A stretch of DNA of 64,000 nt, from the NCBI GenBank assembly GCA_022695795.1, contig MU404144.1, forward strand, positions 62,001 through 126,000, in the 5' to 3' direction. This stretch comes from Biscogniauxia marginata (Eukaryota > Ascomycota > Sordariomycetes > Xylariales > Xylariaceae). The notes under the pieces were generated by a model. That model was not told the origin of the DNA. It searched no databases and worked only from the letters and a program-made list of their open reading frames with translations. A program made the position numbers and the translations under genes. Positions 49,959 to 62,149 of the stretch are shown here, piece after piece; positions within the stretch are counted from its first letter, which is position 1, and each line of letters opens with the position of its first letter.

Positions 49959-50518
49959 TGGGAGGCAGTATTAGGCAGGATATATATAGATATATAGTGT
50001 GACAAGTTGTCGCTCCTTGTATGCTGAAATACCTGTAAGTCAGTTTTGTGGTTGTATTGTCAAATTGCGATAGGAGAAGGGAAGGAATGTTGTTTATTAT
50101 AAACTTTTCGTGTATAATTCTTTGGACTACAAGTCGAATGGAGGGGCTGAGGGGTAAAATTGGTTACATAAGGTACCTAAGTCTAACCTACCTACCGTAG
50201 TAGTGTCGGCCCCGCAGCCGGTACGAATGTTCAGTACTGTACCTACCTAGTCAGTAGCTCCAACCCAGTTCGCGGTTCAGGGTAGCTTTTCTCCATTTTG
50301 GGAATAGGCCAGGTGGGGCAGCGAACTTGACAGGGGGTCTCCTGTCAAGCGTGTCAGGAGTGTCTAACGTAAGGCGGGGTTCGATTTGATAAAGCCGATG
50401 CGGAAACTAGTGGATTGAAATTCCACTATTCAGCACTAACAACAACTGTCCCTCTTAAACTATCTACATGACTCTCTCAACTGCTCAGACCTCGGTATAA
50501 GCAAACTTAAACAAAACC
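49959..50518. promoter_or_regulatory. Divergent promoter, HAD phosphatase and TTC1-like gene
   Basis: 560 bp between two divergent starts. It holds a TACCTAAG/CCTACCTACC motif cluster at about 50170-50250 and no coding content. Confidence 0.5.
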
Positions 50519-51526
50519 ATGGCGGAGCCGACTAATACGCAAGAGAAAGGGAAGTCTCCCTCGGCTGCCAAGGCGACACACGACCAAGACACAGATCCTG
50601 AGGAGTCAACGACACCGGAGAGGTTCCCACCTGAGGAAGAAGCGGCATGTAAACAATCCATTCATCACTTGCCCACGATAAACATCTACATCCGACTAAC
50701 GCCATGCCTAGAGTCTTTTAGGAGAGTCGAACGACAGAAAATCCGAAGCGAATGCGCTCTTCACCTCCACCAAGTACGAGAACGCCATTAACAAGTACGA
50801 AGAAGCCGCCAGCATCTGCCCATACTACCTAGACTACGAACTTGCCGTGCTGAAGTCCAACATCGCCGCATGCCACCTGAAGCTGGAGCAATACAAAGAG
50901 GCTATCAAGAGCGCGACCGAGTCCCTCGATGGGCTGAGTCGTGTCGAAAAGGCCGAGTTCGGTAAGGAGAAGGACAGGAAGGAAGAAAAAGAGAAGAAAG
51001 AAACTAGAGAGGATGAGGAAGCCGAGGAAGAGATTGTGAGCTCTGGGGCACAGAAGAGTGCTCCTTCTATGAAGGAAGAGACACCGGCCAAAATAGCGAG
51101 ACGGAAGAGGCACGACGACATACTAAGAATACGAGCAAAGGCCTTGATGCGCCGGGCGAGAGCCAGAAGTGAACTCGGCGGCTGGTCGGACCTATCGGGC
51201 GCCGAAGAGGACTACAGGGTTCTAATGACAATGAAGAATCTCACCAACGCGGACGAGAGAATAGTGCGGACACAGCTAAGATCATTGCCGCCCAGGGTCA
51301 AGGCGGCACAGGAGAAGGAAATGTCCGAGATGTGGGGGAAGTTGAAAGATGTAAGTTTAATTCAGTTCAGTCATAAGGATATGTCCCTTGGCTAATAGCG
51401 TTGTAATAGCTTGGAAATGGGATATTAAGGCCCTTCGGCTTGAGCACAGATAACTTCAATATAGTCAAGGATGAAAAGACAGGCGGGTACAGCATGAACT
51501 TTTCCCAGAACTCTCCCGCTCAATAA
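50519..51526 (+). CDS. TPR protein, TTC1-like
   Basis: Tetratricopeptide-repeat adaptor, probably a co-chaperone. Best model: 50519-50644, 50712-51350, 51410-51526, 293 residues. The first intron must use a GC donor (GCG/GCATGT) and the acceptor CCTAG/AG after a CTAAC branch site; this gives FPPEEEASLLGESNDRKSE, as expected. The nearby canonical GT donor at 50649 would create a stop at the junction. TPR units lie at about 50-105 (EANALFTSTKYENAINKYEEA, LKSNIAACHLKLEQYKEAI) and near 165-195. An acidic/basic Glu-Lys linker separates them. The C-terminus GILRPFGLSTDNFNIVKDE with GGYSMNF is the usual ending of this family. Both later splice sites are canonical. Confidence 0.85.
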
Positions 51527-53204
51527 TAGGATATTTATAAATATCACTACAATGCTCGAATCTACTTGGAGCAAGGCCTATGTACGGGGGGAAGGGGGGT
51601 GTGTCCGTGTGTGTGTTAGCTTCAAGATCAAACAGGACCCAGGACTAGTAAATGGCCATTATATGAGCTACCTGCGCTGAATACCTACTCTAGATCTCAA
51701 GGGCTAATGAAAATCCTTGACATTATCGGGAAACATGAGGATAGGGCAAGGCTGCGGAGTGCCTATGACGAGACGGCACTTATCAGTATGCGAGGAACCA
51801 GACCCTAGCTTACATCGGGGAATCTAACCCTAGTGGCCGTGCCGAGATCACCACTTTAGTCTCGAATAGTATCAGTACACCGTTACGTCGACACACCTAA
51901 GGAACTCTTACCGAGAGTTCGAACAGGGTCGGAGAGAGCTCGTGAATGCTCAAGATAATACTAGTTATATTGTGGCTCCTTGTTACACGCTTGGAATCCA
52001 CCTAGTGCTGGAATATTCACCGAGGCATACAGCGGGCGATCGCGAGCCCCAGCTCCTTATCGCCGCGATCGGTATACTGCTACATACCTACCTAGCATAG
52101 ATACCTACCTACGGAGTTGGCCGGTAGGATTAAAGACCGCAGATCAGAGGTTGATAAGATCAATTAAGCAAGTGGGCCATTTATACTACGGTGGTTTTAT
52201 CATCACCGTAATACGGGGTACAGAAAGGGGTATGAAGTTCTTGTTGGTTATTAAGTCTAATTAAGTAAGATCATTGTGTTTAGATGGTATATTTTTCATT
52301 ACTTACGAGACGTTAACCCGATGTCATTATACATGGTTTAGTAGGTAGATATGTTGTGATAAGGTTAGGCCAGATAGTAGAGACTTTGTTGATAAAGCTG
52401 ACTCGGCTAAATTCGACGGGATGATAACGGGATATAGCAATTTAGAATATAACATGAACATGTGATTCTTAGAGCCGAGTACATGTTATTTATACCAACA
52501 GCAAGCTTGAGACGTAGCAATGATAATTTCGTTGGTACAAAAAGCTTATCCTTCCTGGTTATAACAACATCTCTAGCTATGTACATTCTTCATGTTAAGA
52601 GCCACATAAATGAGCCGGCCTAGTATTATCATACCCATTACATATAGCCAACTACCAGCTACGATGAGTCACTACCAGTTGCAGATCGGAGAGAAAACTA
52701 ATTCATCTGAAGAATATTGTAAATTATCGTGAGCATGTTTGCATCATCGTTCGCCTCTACTCCAATGATATCACGAGCATAGTAACACAGCGTCGTGTTG
52801 AACATCTACAAGCCAATCGACCACCCCTGTTTCAGTCACTACATGCATATGCCGGAGTAATTCGGATATTACTATTTTGGTGTTCCGAAGCGAAGTGAGG
52901 GGATGAGCTCTCTTGTCATACGCAAGACCAATCTTGTGAAGATATAATAACTTGAATCATTATTAGACAACCCAGGTCTGAACCTTGCTTTATCTAGTTG
53001 TAGATACGAATATACTCAAGTCCTATGAAAAACAACACAACAAACTATATCCCCGTCATAGTTGTGGGAAATACTTGTGATTATAGAACAGACTTCGTAT
53101 TGCGGTGATGTGAAAAGCCGTCCACTGCTACGATAGCTTCTTTAATCTGTGAGAACTTATTTTGAAGGAAGTTGCTAGCTGAACTGTCCATATACAATTC
53201 GATA
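51527..53204. other. Intergenic, 1.7 kb, no gene recognised
   Basis: Open frames are short and without motifs. A GT-rich stretch lies at about 51590-51620. The first ATG before the amidase is at 53172 in another context; the amidase start was placed at 53205. Confidence 0.5.
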
Positions 53205-55165
53205 ATGGATCCCGGTGCCGTGACAACTGCGGCTGGCGCAACCTGGCAGGAGATAGCGGCAGATCGCCAGCGACATCGAGACGCATCAATAGCAAAGCTT
53301 GATCCTCCACTGCCAAACTTGCATGCTGGCGACATACCTCTCAACACCACGAACCTGTCGAAGAATCTTTTGACAGAGGAAGAACTCACCATTACCGAAA
53401 CAACTGTCGAGAATCTCATAGAGAAACTAGCCTCGGGTCAATGGTCCTCAATGACAGTTGTCAAGGCCTTCTTGCGGCGCGCAGGCCTGGCTCAGAAGCT
53501 AGTTAACTGTGTCACGGAGCTGCTTCCAGAACGAGCACTTAAGCGGGCAGCAGATCTTGACGAATACCTCGCTACCAACAAGACGCCCATGGGTCCGCTT
53601 CACGGGATGCCGATTAGTATCAAAGAGCATGTCGGCATAAAAGGCTGCGATCTCAACGCCGGGTTCGTGGGTTGGGTTGGGAACGTCGCCGAGGAAGACG
53701 CGCTCATTCTGCAATGCCTGTGGGACGCCGGCGCTGTGTTCTACGTTAGGACCACGCAGCCGCAGACGCTGATGCACCTTGAGACGAGCAACAACCTATA
53801 CGGGTCAGTATAGTCTAACGTAGTTTTACCACTAAATTAGACATCACCGAAAATTACCCCACAGTAGAATCTTGCTAACCCACTGGTATAGAACAACGGT
53901 GAACCCGTACAACACAACCCTGACCGCCGGCGGCTCTTCCGGCGGGGAGGGCGCACTTATCGGTCTCCGGGGCTCACTCCTTGGAATTGGCACAGACATT
54001 GGCGGATCTATCCGCTCGCCCGCGGCCAACAACGGTGTCTTTGGGTACAAACCCACAAGCCTACGCCTACCAGTATCCGGCTGGACTGCCACGATGGCGG
54101 GTGCCGAGCATATCCTGGCCGCGATAGGGCCTCTTTCCACTAGTCTCGCCGGCCTGAAGCTCTTCACTAAGTCGGTAATCGATAGGGAGCCCTGGCTTAG
54201 GGAACCGAGCTTAGTTCCCATGCTCTGGAGAGATGCGACAGGCGCGTACGAAGGCCGCAGGATCAGGGTTGGGGTCATCTGGGACGATGGCGTCGTGAAG
54301 CCCCATCCGCCTGTAACGAGGGCGATGAGGGAGCTCGTGGGGAAGCTGGCTAAAAGCGAAAACGTTGAAATAGTAGACTGGAAGCCTTTGGGGCACGATC
54401 TTGCGTGGTCAATCATCGTAAGCCTTTTTAATATTACACCCCTATTACTCACTGTATGATGAAGCTAAGAGGGCAAAACTCGACGTCCAAAGGCAAAACT
54501 GTACTTCTGCGACGGCGGCGCAGACGAGAAAGCCGCCGTTAATAGTTCTGGAGAGCCCTGGATGCCGCTGTCCAAGTGGATTCTGCTAGACAATCCGCAC
54601 GTGCGTGAGCACACCATCCCCGGCCTCTGGAAGGCGAATCAGGAGCGCGACGACTACCGGAAGCAGTATGCGCAGCTGTGGAACGAGACGGCCAAGGACA
54701 GTGCCGGTGGCAAGATGGTGGATGTGATACTCTGCCCGGCTGGACCCGGAGTGGCGCCCAAGCTTGAGACGAGTAAGTACTGGAGCTACACGTCGCAGTG
54801 GAACCTGCTGGATTATCCAGCCATTGTGTTCCCTACGGGTGAATCGGTGAGCGCGGAGAAGGACGGAGAAGGCACCGATCATGCGTACCCGGAGGGTTAC
54901 ACGCCCAGAGGCGAGAGCGATAAGTATAACTATGACCTGTGGAGGCAACATGGGGCCGAGGGATATAAGGAAGCGCCTATCTCGCTGCAACTAGTTGGGA
55001 GGAGGTAAGTTGTTTCCTCGCAGTCCTTATTACCGCGATGGGTTATCATAACGGAAACAAGCCGGGACAAAGTTGGCTGACCACAATTGCAGGTACGAAG
55101 ATGAGAAGCTGTTTAGTGCTTTGGAGTCTTTACTGGATGCTGCCGGGTTGCCACATTCCTGGTAA
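53205..55165 (+). CDS. Amidase signature family hydrolase (acetamidase/FAAH-like)
   Basis: Serine hydrolase of carboxylic amides. Four exons (53205-53803, 53892-54417, 54493-55004, 55093-55165) give 569 residues. The Ser-cisSer-Lys triad is complete: Lys140 in PISIKEH, cis-Ser215 in AGGSSGGEG and nucleophile Ser239 in GTDIGGSIRSPA. The spacing (75 and 24 residues) is the same as in FAAH (142, 217, 241). The exon 3 start at GCA AAA restores LYFCDGGADEKA. The C-terminus ISLQLVGRRYEDEKLF is typical of the fungal AmdS-like group. No signal peptide or membrane helix is visible, so it is likely cytosolic. The substrate is not predictable; a role in nitrogen use or detoxification is inferred. Confidence 0.93.
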
Positions 55166-55282
55166 TGTCTACCTCTAAACAAGATAAATCTCAGGTTTAC
55201 AGAATAGATTTCCAAGCGACTAGTGGGACGAAAATACCTTAGGTATGTAACCGCAAATTGATGATATTACGTATGGATGTGT

Positions 55283-55657
55283 TCATCCATAATCAGGTAT
55301 CCTATACTTCGTATATACGTTGATTATATGCAATTCATCCTTGCCTTTGCAAACACCTAGAAGCCTGTACTTGACCTTCGTTACCTTGCAGTAGGCTCCA
55401 CCGGGGCCGGATCCGATCTTCGTGGGCTCGTCACCATTAGTATTGCCCGTGAAACGATCGCAGCTTTTGCCGCTATTCTGGCAAGAGTTCATGATCGTGC
55501 ACATATCGCCGGAGTTAAATGTGCAAGTTCCCTTACAGTGAGCTTCCTCTGCCTGGTTAGGCCCGATGATGACTTTAGAGAACGTGGTGCCGTCCTCGAG
55601 GATTAACATGGTATCGGCCTCCCCCGTTACGGTTTGCCCGCCACACACCTTCGTCAT
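55283..55657 (-). CDS. Small cysteine-rich protein, unknown
   Basis: ORF of 124 residues with eight Cys (5, 41, 45, 53, 59, 66 and two near the C-terminus) and regular, protein-like composition. No signal peptide is present in the ORF as it stands. The ATG follows a TAA, and an AG (with a CTAAC about 20 bases before) lies exactly at the start, so a missing upstream exon is possible; a short hydrophobic ORF (MVLVIYFYQLLY) lies about 80 bp upstream. If joined, it would be a small secreted Cys-rich protein. No family recognised. The chance that it is not a gene is real. Confidence 0.4.
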   Translation of the reverse strand: MTKVCGGQTVTGEADTMLILEDGTTFSKVIIGPNQAEEAHCKGTCTFNSGDMCTIMNSCQNSGKSCDRFTGNTNGDEPTKIGSGPGGAYCKVTKVKYRLLGVCKGKDELHIINVYTKYRIPDYG

Positions 55658-58531
55658 TTAACCCGTTAGCTTGGGCTCTTTAATAATATATGACATATAA
55701 CAACTGGTAGAAATAAATTACGAGAACCATCGTGTAATTTCTTTGACGTCTTATATTAGCAGGTCTTTTAAATAATTTCAACTCCGAGGTTAGGGGTAAA
55801 GGAATGTCAAATTTTCTCACAGGAGGTTCTAAAGCAATCTTGATTAGGCATTATTGTTCCACCAGAAAGTATATGGACGACGGCAGAGGGACATAGGAAT
55901 TGCTTACCATGCCACCACGGTATGAGGTGAAAATTTTGATGGCCGCTAATGTTGAGGTTGCGCCAGCAGACTTGGGCAGTGTTGCTAACCCCCCGTAGGA
56001 GTCAAACCACTACCTACTGTCCTTCAAACGTTTGTGGTTATGGCCGGCTTCTATGGTGGCTTCAGCGATGGTAGCCTTGGTAGTAACTGGGCCACTACGT
56101 CTAGCCGTAAAAGCGCGAGAACATTCCTTCGACAAATGACCTACAACTACGGTGTTAGTATGACATCCAATAGACTAACATAACATTGGAAGGTTGAAAG
56201 CATTCATCTTCAAAGTCTAGTCTTGGGTAGTGAGAAACACCAATCAAGAACTTCAAACTTCCTAGAAAGATATCCAGGGAAACGTTTGACAGAATCTACT
56301 TACCGGACTTCGAGTCACATGCGGTAGCACAAATCGAATATAACACACAACACTAAGTTGTTTCCCTTACATGACCCCTACGTAGCACTTCGGTTTAAGT
56401 CTCTCGAATTGACACTAGTGCCTTCTCCACCCTGGAGACTCTGCATGTGGACTGAGGTTGGAAGAGACTGTTCTGGCCAAGTTTGAGTTGCCGTTTTCGA
56501 GTTTCTATCCCTAGACGGACAAAGTTGATTGGTGGAAATTGTTTCGAAAGTTATAAGGTGTGGAGGTTGGAATGGTTCCTCACCAAAAGACTCCTTTGCG
56601 CTAATTGTCTTTGACAAACTTAGCAGATCGAGATCTAGTGGGGTAAAATGCCGAGCCGCACTTCGAACGATGGATAAGAGTTTTTGGTGTCTTCTCCCTC
56701 CGTTTTTAAGCAGAGCTACATAGTACGTCTATGAGGATCGGGCGTGTATTATGTGATACGTAAAGAGGGACCTCTGCGGCATTCTAAGAACAAATTTGGC
56801 GCTATTATATCAATACAGAGACTAAACTATGATGCTTCAGTGCATGGCAATTTCATATATCAAGACTCTAAGAAACTTACAGGATGATGTAGTACAGTAA
56901 CTATAGAGCCACTGTAGATGCGATGGCTTAGACTGGGCAAAGACAGCATTCGTTACCCCGTAATACTATGTATGCACATTGACATGGGTATCTATTGCGG
57001 ATCTCATGACTACATACTTAAGGAGACCGCATCGAACGTATAATTTTAGTGGAGAGTTCGTTCATTGTATTCGAGATAATTAACCTGGAGTAACTGACAG
57101 CTAGGTCATGGACCAACTACCACACTACTAACCTCCCAAAAGGGTATCAGAATTTCAAGGTCGACACCTTGAAATCTAAGTTGGTATATATAGCCATGGT
57201 GGTCAGCACCGTGACAGTAACCATATTGTAACACCCACCTTAGGACTATCATGGCCAACAATCTCAGCATCGGGACCAGGAGAGTATTAGAGCAAGATTT
57301 GGACTGATTCTCTACTGCCTCAAAGTCCTCATTTATATATATCCTAGGGTAGTAGGCATAATTCGTTTCGGTCTTGTCTGAGGACAGCTGACTTGATTCG
57401 TTTTGATGAAGCAGACCCAACGTACCTCGAATGTATTCGACGGAGCTCTGGTCGGGGCCTCGTCTATACTATAGAAATTATCGATGTTTAGATCTCCGTT
57501 AAACCCACGAGAGTCACAGCTACTGCACTGGACAACCACAAGGGCTCAGGGGCATACTTGAGCTTTTCAAAAACAACTTCCACCTTGGGGAACAGGACTA
57601 GTCAAATTCGCATTCCACATAATATCAAAACATGCTTCATCGCCTTGGCTATCGAACTCGGAACAGAGGCCGACGCATTAGTTGACAACCTGGATACTGG
57701 CATCATTATTACAGTGATAATAAAAGGTGTAGCGCGAATAGTCAAATCGATGGATGGAAAGTCAAGTGCCAGCAACCCTATTGTAGGGGGGAAAATATGG
57801 ACAAGCTCAATAGAGATGTCGAGATAATACTGGTCGTAGCGGTGGAATCGCTGCTGGTAACCGTTGACGAGGAGAGGTTATCAGACGTTGGCGTTCTAGT
57901 TGGAGATGGCGTTGCTAAAAGCCCTATGAGGTTTAGGTATGTTAGGGTCTAAATTCTCAAAGTTTACAGAGGGAAATAGTGGATGTCATCTCATAAGATA
58001 ACATGGTAAAACAGTACATATCGTGTTAAAACACCAAGCATCTAATGCCACCTACGGTTTAGGTTAGGTAGGTACCTTCTTATTAAAGAAAGATTACCTA
58101 AGGATGGCTTTTAGTGGGGCGGTGAGTTGACGCCAAACCTTAGCATTTACAGCGCTTATCGGCGGTGACGTCGCGTTGATAAGCCCTGCCAGAACGGCGT
58201 GTTGACCACCGTGGATCCAATTTAGCACATCGTGTCCCAACATCTAAGGCATTAATCAGTTTAAGATGCCACTTTCTGCCTGCAACCAAAATCTGGACTG
58301 AAAACAAGGCAACGCGGTCCCGTTGCCGAGGCCAGAGCCAAAAGAAAAGCGGCGAGGAAAAGCTTCGGTTGCTTGCTGCTAGCAAAAGGGCTTTCGACCC
58401 GTCCGTCTGCTCTGAGCTGTACCATTACTGATTACCTACCTCTACCTTCTTGTCCGACCTCCTCCCTCGGTTCATCTTCCATCCAGTACCTATCTCCTCT
58501 CCTCTCGAGTCTCAGACTTGAGTCTTTCACC
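55658..58531. other. Intergenic, 2.9 kb, possibly holding gene relics
   Basis: No intact gene recognised. A forward stretch at about 57560-57827 (TTSTLGNRTSQIRIPHNIKT) and a reverse stretch near 57420-57540 look protein-like but have no start, no splice structure and no family. CT-rich DNA at about 58430-58530 is the CHM7 core promoter. Confidence 0.4.
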
Positions 58532-60161
58532 ATGAGCGAACTCCTTGATTACCTAGTCCAGAATGACCAGAACTTCCGAAGGTAATTCGATACCCACTGC
58601 ATCTCCCAAAATAGCCATTTCAACAACGCCCATCTACTCATACACCCATACCCTTTCTTCTTGTTGTTTTCGTTTCTATATCCGTTAATATAAGCAAGCA
58701 TATTACTAACGCGGATCCTCTGCGCTCCCGTGGAATCACAGAGCCCGTCTTCCAGCCCTCTACTCCGACTTCCGCTCCCAGCGAACGTTGAACCCAGACG
58801 GCTACACCGCCAACGTCTCGGCATGGAAGCAGGGACTCGCCCACGCCGCACTCGCCGGGCGCGCTCCCTCGGCCTCCAAGTCCCCAACCCACAACCATCT
58901 CCTCCTCGAGCCAGACGGTGACGCCTTCCTACGTGCCCTTGAGAGCAAGCAGTTCGGCCGCCCACTGGCGCTTGGCACCGCGCTGCAGGACGCGCTCGCG
59001 GCCGGCGAGCTCCTTCCATTGTCACAGTTTCTTGCCGCACGCCAGAGTATATACACCTCCAAGTCCTCGACGACGTCATTCGCCTCCTGGGCTAGCATAC
59101 CATTCGCCGTGCTCGGCTGGGGCCTGCGGCAGATCGGGCTCGTAGCTGGCGGCGGTGGAGGAGCTGGAGAGGACACCATACCGAGGGGCCAGTTCGTTGT
59201 GCTGCAGAACCTAGAGATCGCGGGGAAGGCGTTTGTCGATACGGCAGCAGACCGGACGTCGCCTTTCGAACGGACATTCTCGAAGACGCAGTTCCGTCGG
59301 ACCTTCGAGGGCAGCTTGCTGGAGGGCCGCCGGCTATCGGAGATGGACCTCGAGGTACTGGTCAAATTCCTCTCACATGACAAGGGCATCCTGGTTACGG
59401 ACGGCAACACGATAAAGATCCGCAATCCCGAAGATGCGGACGTCATCACGGAGGAGGACTCGGCGATCGCGTCGCTGAAGGAGCTCACGGAGGACCTGGC
59501 GCAGCAGACCGAAGTACTTAGCCGACGGGTCGACGAGCTCGGGCTCGCGGCCCAAGACGCCGTGCGCCGCAAGAACCGCGTCGCGGCGCTCGCGGCGCTG
59601 CGGTCCAAAAAGCGCGCCGAGGCGCATCTAGCGACGCGGCACGCGACGCTCTCGCAACTCGAGGATGTCGCTACCAAGATGCAGCAGGCGGCCGATAACG
59701 TGCAGCTGGTGCGCGTGATGCGGTCCAGCACGGCGGCGCTGCGCGGCCTCAACGCCAGGGTCGGCGGCGCCGAAAAGGTCGAGGAGGTGCTAGACGGTCT
59801 GCGCGAGCAGATGGGCGAGGTCGACGAGGTGGGCAACATCATTGCCGAGGTCGGGGCTGGAGCTGGCGTCGTGGACGAGGTCGAAGTTGACGACGAGTTC
59901 GAAGCTATGCTCGCGGAGGAGCGGAACAAGGAGGAAGAGGCCGAGAGGATCAAGGAGGCGCAGCAGGAGAAGGAGGCCGAGGAGACGAGACGCAAGCTGG
60001 CCGAGCTGGAGAAGCTGGCCCCGGTGCCGGTGGGCGCGGTCGGGGAGAAGGAGGAGAACAGGCCACCCACGCCCGTAGCGGGCGCGGTGAGCGAGCTAGG
60101 AGCAATGCATTTAGATACTACGGACGGTTCAGAGAAGACGGCACAAGTAGCAGCTAACTAA
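58532..60161 (+). CDS. CHM7: ESCRT-III-like Snf7 family protein CHM7/CHMP7
   Basis: Acts at the nuclear envelope, recruiting ESCRT-III for pore quality control and sealing. Two exons (58532-58581 and 58742-60161, intron 160 bp) give 489 residues, long for a Snf7 protein and right for CHMP7. The N-terminal half (about 1-220) is the winged-helix-type part, including QFGRPLALGTAL and GILVTDGNTIKI. The C-terminal half is the Snf7 coiled coil: VLSRRVDELGLAAQDAV, then NRVAALAALRSKKRAEAHL and TLSQLEDVATKMQQA, ending in an acidic helix rich in Glu/Lys. A Gly-rich stretch after the SIPFAVLGWGLRQIGL hydrophobic segment may help membrane contact. Third-position GC is high. Confidence 0.9.
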
Positions 60162-60292
60162 GTAGGAGCAATAGCGGCAACAAGATGTACGCACTTTTAT
60201 CTGCACTTTGAATATATTCATCGCATTATTATATATAATAAGCCCCCCTCGTCTCTTACTATATCTACCCCTATAGTCTCTCCCCCCCTTTT

Positions 60293-61642
60293 CTAGGATA
60301 TCATAGTCCTCCCTGGCCCAAGCTCTATTGTCTCTGGTACATTATCTCCACCGTGAGATTGTCTATGCGGCGTTACGAGACCGACGTCATCGTCGGTCAA
60401 GTCGATAACCCCAGACCCAGTGTCTGGGGAAGTTGCCTTCGGCGGGGGTAGTCCTGCCATTTGTGCGCCGCCACTGGGCGCCGTCTTTCCTTCCTTGTCT
60501 TCTTCCGGGTTCTGGTCTATTTCCTTCCCCTGCGTCTGCGCCTGCGCTTTATTCCTCCGCGCGCTGGCAATCAGGTCCTTAAACGAGCTGTCGTGCTTGG
60601 CTGCCCAGGCGGCGCCGTCGAAGTCCTTGTCCTTGATTTGGGCGCCCAGCACGGCGGACCGCGACAACGTCGGGGCGCGCATGCCCAGCGTGCGCTCCCA
60701 TATGTCGAGGTCGTGCAGCAGATCGGCCTTGCGCCGCGGCCGCAGCGAGTCGCAGTTCGCGTTCCAGATCGTCACCCACTCCTTGTGCCGCCGCTCGAGC
60801 ATCTGCCGGCCCCCGCCTGTCGAGATGCCCAGCTCCGACATTTTCTTGCGCAACTGCTGCTCTCTGAGCGAGGAGTAGTTGAGTGCGGGGAGGCGCTCGA
60901 GGGATTTGGAAGGGGGTTGCTGGCGGGAGGAGGAGGAGGTTGATGGGAAAGTGCTGGGTATGGTCGATGTTCTTGAGGCTTGCCGCGGCGGCGAGGGCTC
61001 AGGCCGTGGCTCGCCAGGACAGGACGTGTCGAGGTGCTTGTCCACTTGTAGTGGTTTCATGCGCCGCCAACATATGGGACAGGCGACCAGACCATCTTCC
61101 GGCTCGAAATTAGGTGGCTCTAGATCTGGAATGTGTGCCTCTTGACGAGCCATTTCGGCGGTGGCTTCTATGCTTCTCGATTTGCTTAGTCTCAGTGACG
61201 ACCGTAACCTCTTGATCGAGCGCTGGCTGCTGGGATCCCCCCTGTCTATATCTTCAAACTGGTCTAGTTTCCGCTTGGGCGACTGTCCCCTAGATGTAGC
61301 AGCGACCGGCCTTTGTGCAAAATCGAGGACGGCGGGCCGGGTCTGTGTGAATGTTGCGACTACTTCCTCCATCGACCAATTACTTCGCAGTTTCATCTCC
61401 TGGTCGGAGGCGCGGCATAGAGGGCATTTTCCGTCGTTTGAAAGGGCACGCCGTATGCAAATGGAGCAGAAGGTGTGGTTGCAGGAGGTTAGCATGGGCG
61501 TCCTATAGAAGTCCTTGCAGACCTCGCACCGGAGAGCGGCCTCGACGGCGGCAAGGCCAGAGAGCGGAGTTGAGAGCCAGTCGGTCGAGTCAGTCACATT
61601 TTCGAAGGCGTCGACTGTAGTAGCGGGAGTTGTATCGTTCAT
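60293..61642 (-). CDS. RAD18: E3 ubiquitin ligase RAD18
   Basis: Works with Rad6 to monoubiquitinate PCNA at stalled forks, opening translesion synthesis (uvs-2 in Neurospora). Intronless, 449 residues. RING finger: Cys39, 42, 54, His56, Cys59, 62, 73, 76, in RCEVCKDFYRTPML and HTFCSICIRR. UBZ4 finger: Cys188, 191, His203, Cys208. A SAP-type DNA-binding helix pair is at about 252-290 (LNYSSLREQQLRKKMSELGI). The C-terminal region is Lys/Gln-rich with VIDLTDDD near the end, a SUMO-interaction-like motif. All zinc ligands are present. Length is typical of Pezizomycotina members. Confidence 0.96.
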   Translation of the reverse strand: MNDTTPATTVDAFENVTDSTDWLSTPLSGLAAVEAALRCEVCKDFYRTPMLTSCNHTFCSICIRRALSNDGKCPLCRASDQEMKLRSNWSMEEVVATFTQTRPAVLDFAQRPVAATSRGQSPKRKLDQFEDIDRGDPSSQRSIKRLRSSLRLSKSRSIEATAEMARQEAHIPDLEPPNFEPEDGLVACPICWRRMKPLQVDKHLDTSCPGEPRPEPSPPRQASRTSTIPSTFPSTSSSSRQQPPSKSLERLPALNYSSLREQQLRKKMSELGISTGGGRQMLERRHKEWVTIWNANCDSLRPRRKADLLHDLDIWERTLGMRAPTLSRSAVLGAQIKDKDFDGAAWAAKHDSSFKDLIASARRNKAQAQTQGKEIDQNPEEDKEGKTAPSGGAQMAGLPPPKATSPDTGSGVIDLTDDDVGLVTPHRQSHGGDNVPETIELGPGRTMIS

Positions 61643-62149
61643 CGTCGGGTCGGGTTATGCGGGTTTCTTCGAAGTATAGTTAGGTAGTCAGTAAGTAAAG
61701 GTAGGTAGGTAGGTAGGTTAAGTTGTTGAACGATTGACAAGCGGCCCGTGTATGGCGTCTACTGTTGTCGTGTATGGCCCTGCGCCTTCTTTGTCGACCT
61801 GGGAAAGCAACCATCCGCCTTGTACACGAGGGAGATGGAATGAACAAGGAGGATTGTTCACATTGTTTCGGGGTTCAGGTGAGATCATCGACTAACACTG
61901 AAGTCAGAAGTCGCGGCTTCGTAGGTGAGACGCGCCTACCAATTAAAAATGATAAGTTACGTACCTTTAGTTAGCCCGCTCCCTTTTTTCCACTTAACCA
62001 CCCCCCCTGCATTATCTTGCCTGTGAAGCCCCACCACTTAACGCGTCGCAACGCGCTGCTCTGACAACTTCGACCTCTACTTATATCTCAGTCAGTTTGC
62101 AAAAAAGAATTTTACCACAGAGAATAAAGCATTTCGGGTTTAAGCCAAG
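61643..62149. promoter_or_regulatory. Shared divergent promoter of RAD18 and POL32
   Basis: 507 bp between two start codons. A GGTA tandem (about 61700-61719, five units) lies near the RAD18 side. No damage-response operator could be identified by eye. Confidence 0.55.

Noticed and set aside
57558..57827. Forward open stretch TTSTLGNRTSQIRIPHNIKT
   Set aside because: Begins without an ATG, ends without a coherent next exon, and no family could be named; noted only as a possible relic.
58802..60070. Long reverse-strand open frame opposite CHM7
   Set aside because: Antisense shadow of GC-rich coding DNA; low-complexity Ser/Ala text with no family, while the forward frame is a clear Snf7-family protein.
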